NCBI RefSeq assembly: GCF_007474535.1
Contig: NZ_VKNW01000006.1
Location: forward strand, 124,001 to 188,000
DNA length: 64,000 nucleotides
Source of the DNA: Chryseobacterium echinoideorum
Lineage (GTDB): Bacteria; Bacteroidota; Bacteroidia; Flavobacteriales; Weeksellaceae
Direction of reading: 5' to 3'
The notes beneath the pieces were generated by a model. That model was given only the letters and a program-made list of their open reading frames with translations. It was not told the DNA's origin and did not search any database. Both the position numbers and the translations under genes were made by a program. Below are positions 61,115-64,000 of the stretch, one piece after another; the first letter of the stretch is position 1, and each line of letters opens with the position of its first letter.

Positions 61115-61154
61115 CTTATTTGTATATATTTAACTATATTTGTATTGCAAATAT
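61115..61154. promoter_or_regulatory. Divergent promoter/operator region with TATATTTG box
   Basis: TATATTTG (61135-61142) fits a plus-strand -7 box. It is embedded in the inverted repeat ATATTTG-n5-CAAATAT (61136-61154). The word ATTTGTAT occurs at 61118 and 61138, two helical turns apart. This suggests autoregulation by the HTH protein that follows. Confidence 0.5.
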
Positions 61155-61211
61155 AGAGTAAATATTGAAACATATCTATATTTTAATCTCAAAAACAAAA
61201 AAAAATTAAAG

Positions 61212-61661
61212 ATGACTATAACTGAAAGATTGCAAAGTTACATGACCTACAAAGGGTTAAACCCCAATAAAATCACTGTTGAAGCTGGTTTGTCTGTTGG
61301 TTTAATTGGCAGAGCTATAAAAAACAACTCGGGACTCAACTCAGATACTATTGAAAAAATACTATACACTTATCCCGATTTGAATCCGGAGTGGTTTATT
61401 TCGGAATCTGGTGAAATGCTAAAAACCAACAACCAAAACATTAATAATAATGGCTCAGGAAATAATGTAAACAGCAACATTAATGGAAATATTAGTGGAA
61501 ATGTTACTATTTCGCATAGCGAGTTTTCTAATATGATAGAACTTCAAAAAGGCTATCAAGAAATACAAAAAGAACTAACAGAAAGATTGAAAACCAGTCA
61601 AGAGCAACTATCGGATAGCATGAGACAGGTTACTATACTTCTTGAAATTTTAAAAAAATAA
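61212..61661 (+). CDS. Phage-type helix-turn-helix repressor
   Basis: 149 residues from the ATG at 61212 (MTITERLQSYMTYKGLNPNK). An upstream in-frame ATG at 61140 would place the promoter box inside the gene, so it is less likely. HTH domain: ITVEAGLSVGLIGRAIKNNSGLNSDTIEKIL. An Asn/Gly/Ser-rich linker (about 77-102) and a C-terminal coiled coil follow. It likely represses the divergent DUF3853/rep operon. Confidence 0.85.
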   Translation: MTITERLQSYMTYKGLNPNKITVEAGLSVGLIGRAIKNNSGLNSDTIEKILYTYPDLNPEWFISESGEMLKTNNQNINNNGSGNNVNSNINGNISGNVTISHSEFSNMIELQKGYQEIQKELTERLKTSQEQLSDSMRQVTILLEILKK

Positions 61662-61663
61662 CT

Positions 61664-62353
61664 ATGAAAAGGATTTTGATAATTAGTGCTATTTTATTTG
61701 GGGGAATCGTGATTGCTCAGCAGAAGAAAAATGCTTTGAATAATTGGAAAAGTAGAGATGCAGAAATCGCACAAAAGGTTTTTTCAAAATATCAGGAAAA
61801 AGAAAATAAGAAATTAGAAGATGAAAAAGCAGATTTGATAAAAATTCAAAGAAAGTTGAAAATTGAGATAGTAAATGCGGGGGACTTTGAGAAATACAAT
61901 CAAAATATGTGGCTTGGTATTGTAAAAGTGAATAATGGAAATTTAGAACAGATTGTTTGTAAAAGTAATACGGAAATTTCAGTTGTTACAAATACTATGG
62001 GAACGAATAATTGGAAAGATGAAGCGGGAGGCTTAAATTATAAATCTTTCAATGAGTTAATGAAGATTTCCCAAGAGTTTACAAATTATAGAAATGAAGC
62101 AGGAATATCAGAAAATTCATTAAAGCCCATTGAATTTATTGAAACCAGCGAACCTGTTTTATATTTCTCTTTAAAAATCTACACCCATAAAGGCGGTTCG
62201 GAGCAAACAACTTCTTCAGCATTGTCCAAAACAATAAATATCTATGCTGACAATCAACTTATAAAAACTTTAAAATACTCCTTAGATGACTTGATTAAAG
62301 CAGAAGGAGTGTCAATACGGGACTTTAAATTGGGCTCTATTGAAGTTCAATAA
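61664..62353 (+). CDS. Exported protein of unknown function
   Basis: 229 residues with a signal peptide (MKRILIISAILFGGIVIAQQ). A charged helix follows (KYQEKENKKLEDEKADLIKIQRK), then a mixed domain. No known motif. It starts 2 nt after the HTH gene, so the two are cotranscribed, and its 3' end is close to the integrase start. Confidence 0.68.
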   Translation: MKRILIISAILFGGIVIAQQKKNALNNWKSRDAEIAQKVFSKYQEKENKKLEDEKADLIKIQRKLKIEIVNAGDFEKYNQNMWLGIVKVNNGNLEQIVCKSNTEISVVTNTMGTNNWKDEAGGLNYKSFNELMKISQEFTNYRNEAGISENSLKPIEFIETSEPVLYFSLKIYTHKGGSEQTTSSALSKTINIYADNQLIKTLKYSLDDLIKAEGVSIRDFKLGSIEVQ

Positions 62354-62369
62354 TTCAAATTTTTCTAAT

Positions 62370-63635
62370 ATGAATATAAAGTATCATGCTCAATTTCTTC
62401 TTGATAGGGAAAAAGACAACCCTACTGCAAAACTGCGATATCGCATTAAGTGGGATGGCAACATTGTGGCTTTCAATTTGGGATATAGAGTAGAAGTACA
62501 AAAATGGAGCACAGAAACACAACGCTGTAAAGCAAATACAACTCACGGGAACAAAAAAGTCTCGGCAAGTGTTATAAATAGAAAGATACAGTTATTTGAA
62601 TCAGCTTGTGAGAGAACTTTTCAGAAATACGAAATTGATGGTGTGATACCTAACCAAGACCAGTTTAGGGAATGGTTTAATGTTGAGATTGGAAGAACGC
62701 CCAAGGAAGAACTGAAACCTGAAAAGAGTTTTTTTGAGGTATATGATGTGTTTGTTAATGAAGAATCAATTAACAGTCAATGGAATTTCAGGACTCTTCA
62801 AAAAATGAAAACGCAGAAAAAAGTATTGGAAGAATTTGACCATGATATTTCGTTTGAGAAATTTAATGAGCAATATCTTTCAAATTATCAGCGATATTTA
62901 GAAGGGAAGAATCACAAGAATTCAACAATTTCAAAAGAGCTTGCTGCATTGAAGTGGTTTTTGAAATGGGCTATGAAGAAAGGTTATACAAAAAGTGGAG
63001 AGTTTGAAAAGTTTAAACCAAAAATTAAAAATGTTCAAAAGAAAATCATTTTTTTGAACAAGTCTGAGTTAAAGAGATTTACTGAATATGAAATACCTAC
63101 GGATAAAAGCTATCTTGAAAAAATAAGAGATGTTTTTTTATTTCAATGCTTTACGGGATTGAGATATTCGGATGTGTTTAATTTGAAAAGATCTGATGTA
63201 AAGGACGGTTACTTAGAGATAACAACACTCAAAACAGCAGATAATTTGATAATAGAATTGAATAGTTATAGCCGAAAACTTCTAAACAAATATATCGATG
63301 TAGAATTTGAGCATAATAAAGCTTTGCCTGTAATCAGTAATCAAAAAATGAACGATTATTTAAAAGAACTAGCTGAATTAGCTGAGATAGATGAACTAGT
63401 TACCCAAACTTATTTTAAAGGTAATGAAAGGATTGAAGAAGTTTTACCAAAATATTCACTTATTAGTACTCATGCAGGAAGGAGAACCTTTGTTTGCAAT
63501 GCTTTGTCTTTGGGAATTCCACCTCAAGTGGTTATGAAATGGACAGGACATAGTGATTATAAGGCAATGAAACCATATATTGATATTGCTGATGAAATAA
63601 AAGCAACAGCTATGGAGAAGTTTGATTCTTTTTAA
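62370..63635 (+). CDS. Tyrosine recombinase (integrase) of the plasmid-like module
   Basis: 421 residues from the ATG at 62370; an in-frame ATG at 62340 would overlap the previous gene. Catalytic residues: Arg in FTGLRYSDVFNLKRSD, H-x-x-R in STHAGRRTFVCNAL, His and Tyr in WTGHSDYKAMKPYIDI. It is probably the recombinase that integrated the replication module or the whole island. It faces the right edge. Confidence 0.94.
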   Translation: MNIKYHAQFLLDREKDNPTAKLRYRIKWDGNIVAFNLGYRVEVQKWSTETQRCKANTTHGNKKVSASVINRKIQLFESACERTFQKYEIDGVIPNQDQFREWFNVEIGRTPKEELKPEKSFFEVYDVFVNEESINSQWNFRTLQKMKTQKKVLEEFDHDISFEKFNEQYLSNYQRYLEGKNHKNSTISKELAALKWFLKWAMKKGYTKSGEFEKFKPKIKNVQKKIIFLNKSELKRFTEYEIPTDKSYLEKIRDVFLFQCFTGLRYSDVFNLKRSDVKDGYLEITTLKTADNLIIELNSYSRKLLNKYIDVEFEHNKALPVISNQKMNDYLKELAELAEIDELVTQTYFKGNERIEEVLPKYSLISTHAGRRTFVCNALSLGIPPQVVMKWTGHSDYKAMKPYIDIADEIKATAMEKFDSF

Positions 63636-63749
63636 CGAAAATCTTTCTCGCCTAATAAGTGAATGAACAAAAATTCCTTGAAAGAATAGTCTTTTTTTTA
63701 GTAAGTTTAAAGTATCTTTGGAGATTGTGTACTAATTGTATGTAGTAAT

Positions 63750-64000
63750 ATGGCAGCACTTGACATTCTTGAATTTCTTGATTTAGGTAGGGCAAAGTCT
63801 ATTCAATCCGATAGTGAAAAACTATCGAATGGTGAAGCTGTTATCCTAAATGAAGTAAAAGAAAAAGATTTTGGTGTTGATTTAATTTATTTCAATACAG
63901 ACGAAGAAACCAATAATAGTTTTCCTGCTGTTTTTCTGAAAAAAGTTGCAAATTTTAATGACGAAATATATTTAAAAGACATTGCTGAAACACACCGTAA
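63750..64000 (+). CDS. Unknown protein, N-terminal part only (runs off right edge)
   Basis: 83 codons from the ATG at 63750: MAALDILEFLDLGRAKSIQS, later FGVDLIYFNTDEETNNSFPA and FLKKVANFNDEIYLKDI. Acidic, no signal peptide. Its place just after an integrase suggests cargo or the chromosomal side of the insertion. No family recognised from this part. Confidence 0.6.
   Translation, partial: MAALDILEFLDLGRAKSIQSDSEKLSNGEAVILNEVKEKDFGVDLIYFNTDEETNNSFPAVFLKKVANFNDEIYLKDIAETHR

Overview
The window comes from a Bacteroidota chromosome or large plasmid, most likely Flavobacteriales of the Chryseobacterium/Elizabethkingia type. Three things point there: low GC with almost no Shine-Dalgarno sites; -33 TTG / -7 TAnnTTTG promoters; and CTnDOT-type transfer genes (TraA/E/F/G), RteC, DUF3853 and VirE_N/VapE proteins. 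Nearly everything here is accessory DNA. I see no rRNA or tRNA gene.

Layout. (1) 1-6976, minus strand: conjugation and mobilisation genes of an integrative conjugative element (ICE): TraG (partial, with a J-domain insertion), TraF, TraE, an unknown tra-linked protein, ParA-like TraA, a relaxase and its accessory protein, and a secreted protein. (2) 6977-9553: a 1.3 kb non-coding, repeat-bearing regulatory or oriT-like region, the regulator rteC, and a truncated second rteC. (3) 9631-27487: an alkali-cation homeostasis module. A divergent intergenic region at about 19.8 kb with two perfect inverted repeats feeds a minus-strand kdp operon (kdpFABC, seven additional mini-proteins, two related unknown proteins, a porin, KdpD sensor and a separate histidine kinase) and a plus-strand nhaA-DUF389-trkH-trkA-BASS operon. 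A sigma54-type response regulator closes the right end. (4) 27.5-29.9 kb: four copies of a structured non-coding repeat around a lipoprotein gene. (5) 29869-38638: a heavy-metal efflux operon (P1B ATPase, methyltransferase-like protein, RND adaptor, RND pump fused to a TolC-like domain, DUF6660). (6) 38866-49351: a defence island on the minus strand, with a type I restriction-modification system (hsdR, DUF3800, hsdS, hsdM, half-size hsdS) continuous with a three-gene short type II CBASS (Nudix protein, CD-NTase, E2). (7) 49993-54997: VirE_N/VapE primase-helicase, HTH protein, unknown protein and tyrosine integrase. (8) 54998-56067: non-coding remnants, including a broken ssb and a roughly 180-nt predicted three-way junction. 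(9) 56068-61661: DUF6922/AbiEii toxin-antitoxin pair and a plasmid-type replication module (Toprim primase, seven iterons with three DnaA boxes, RepB, two DUF3853 proteins, HTH repressor). (10) 61664-64000: exported protein, second tyrosine integrase and a truncated unknown gene.

The genes work as modules. Tra/mob and RteC suggest the region moves as an ICE. Kdp/Trk/NhaA and metal efflux are cargo for ion stress. The RM/CBASS block is phage defence, possibly brought by the integrase/primase element at 50-55 kb. The 56-64 kb block looks like an integrated plasmid with its own origin. The main points of interest are the J-domain in TraG, the covarying structured repeats, the RM-CBASS superoperon, the three-way-junction element, the kdp mini-proteins and the pump-TolC fusion.
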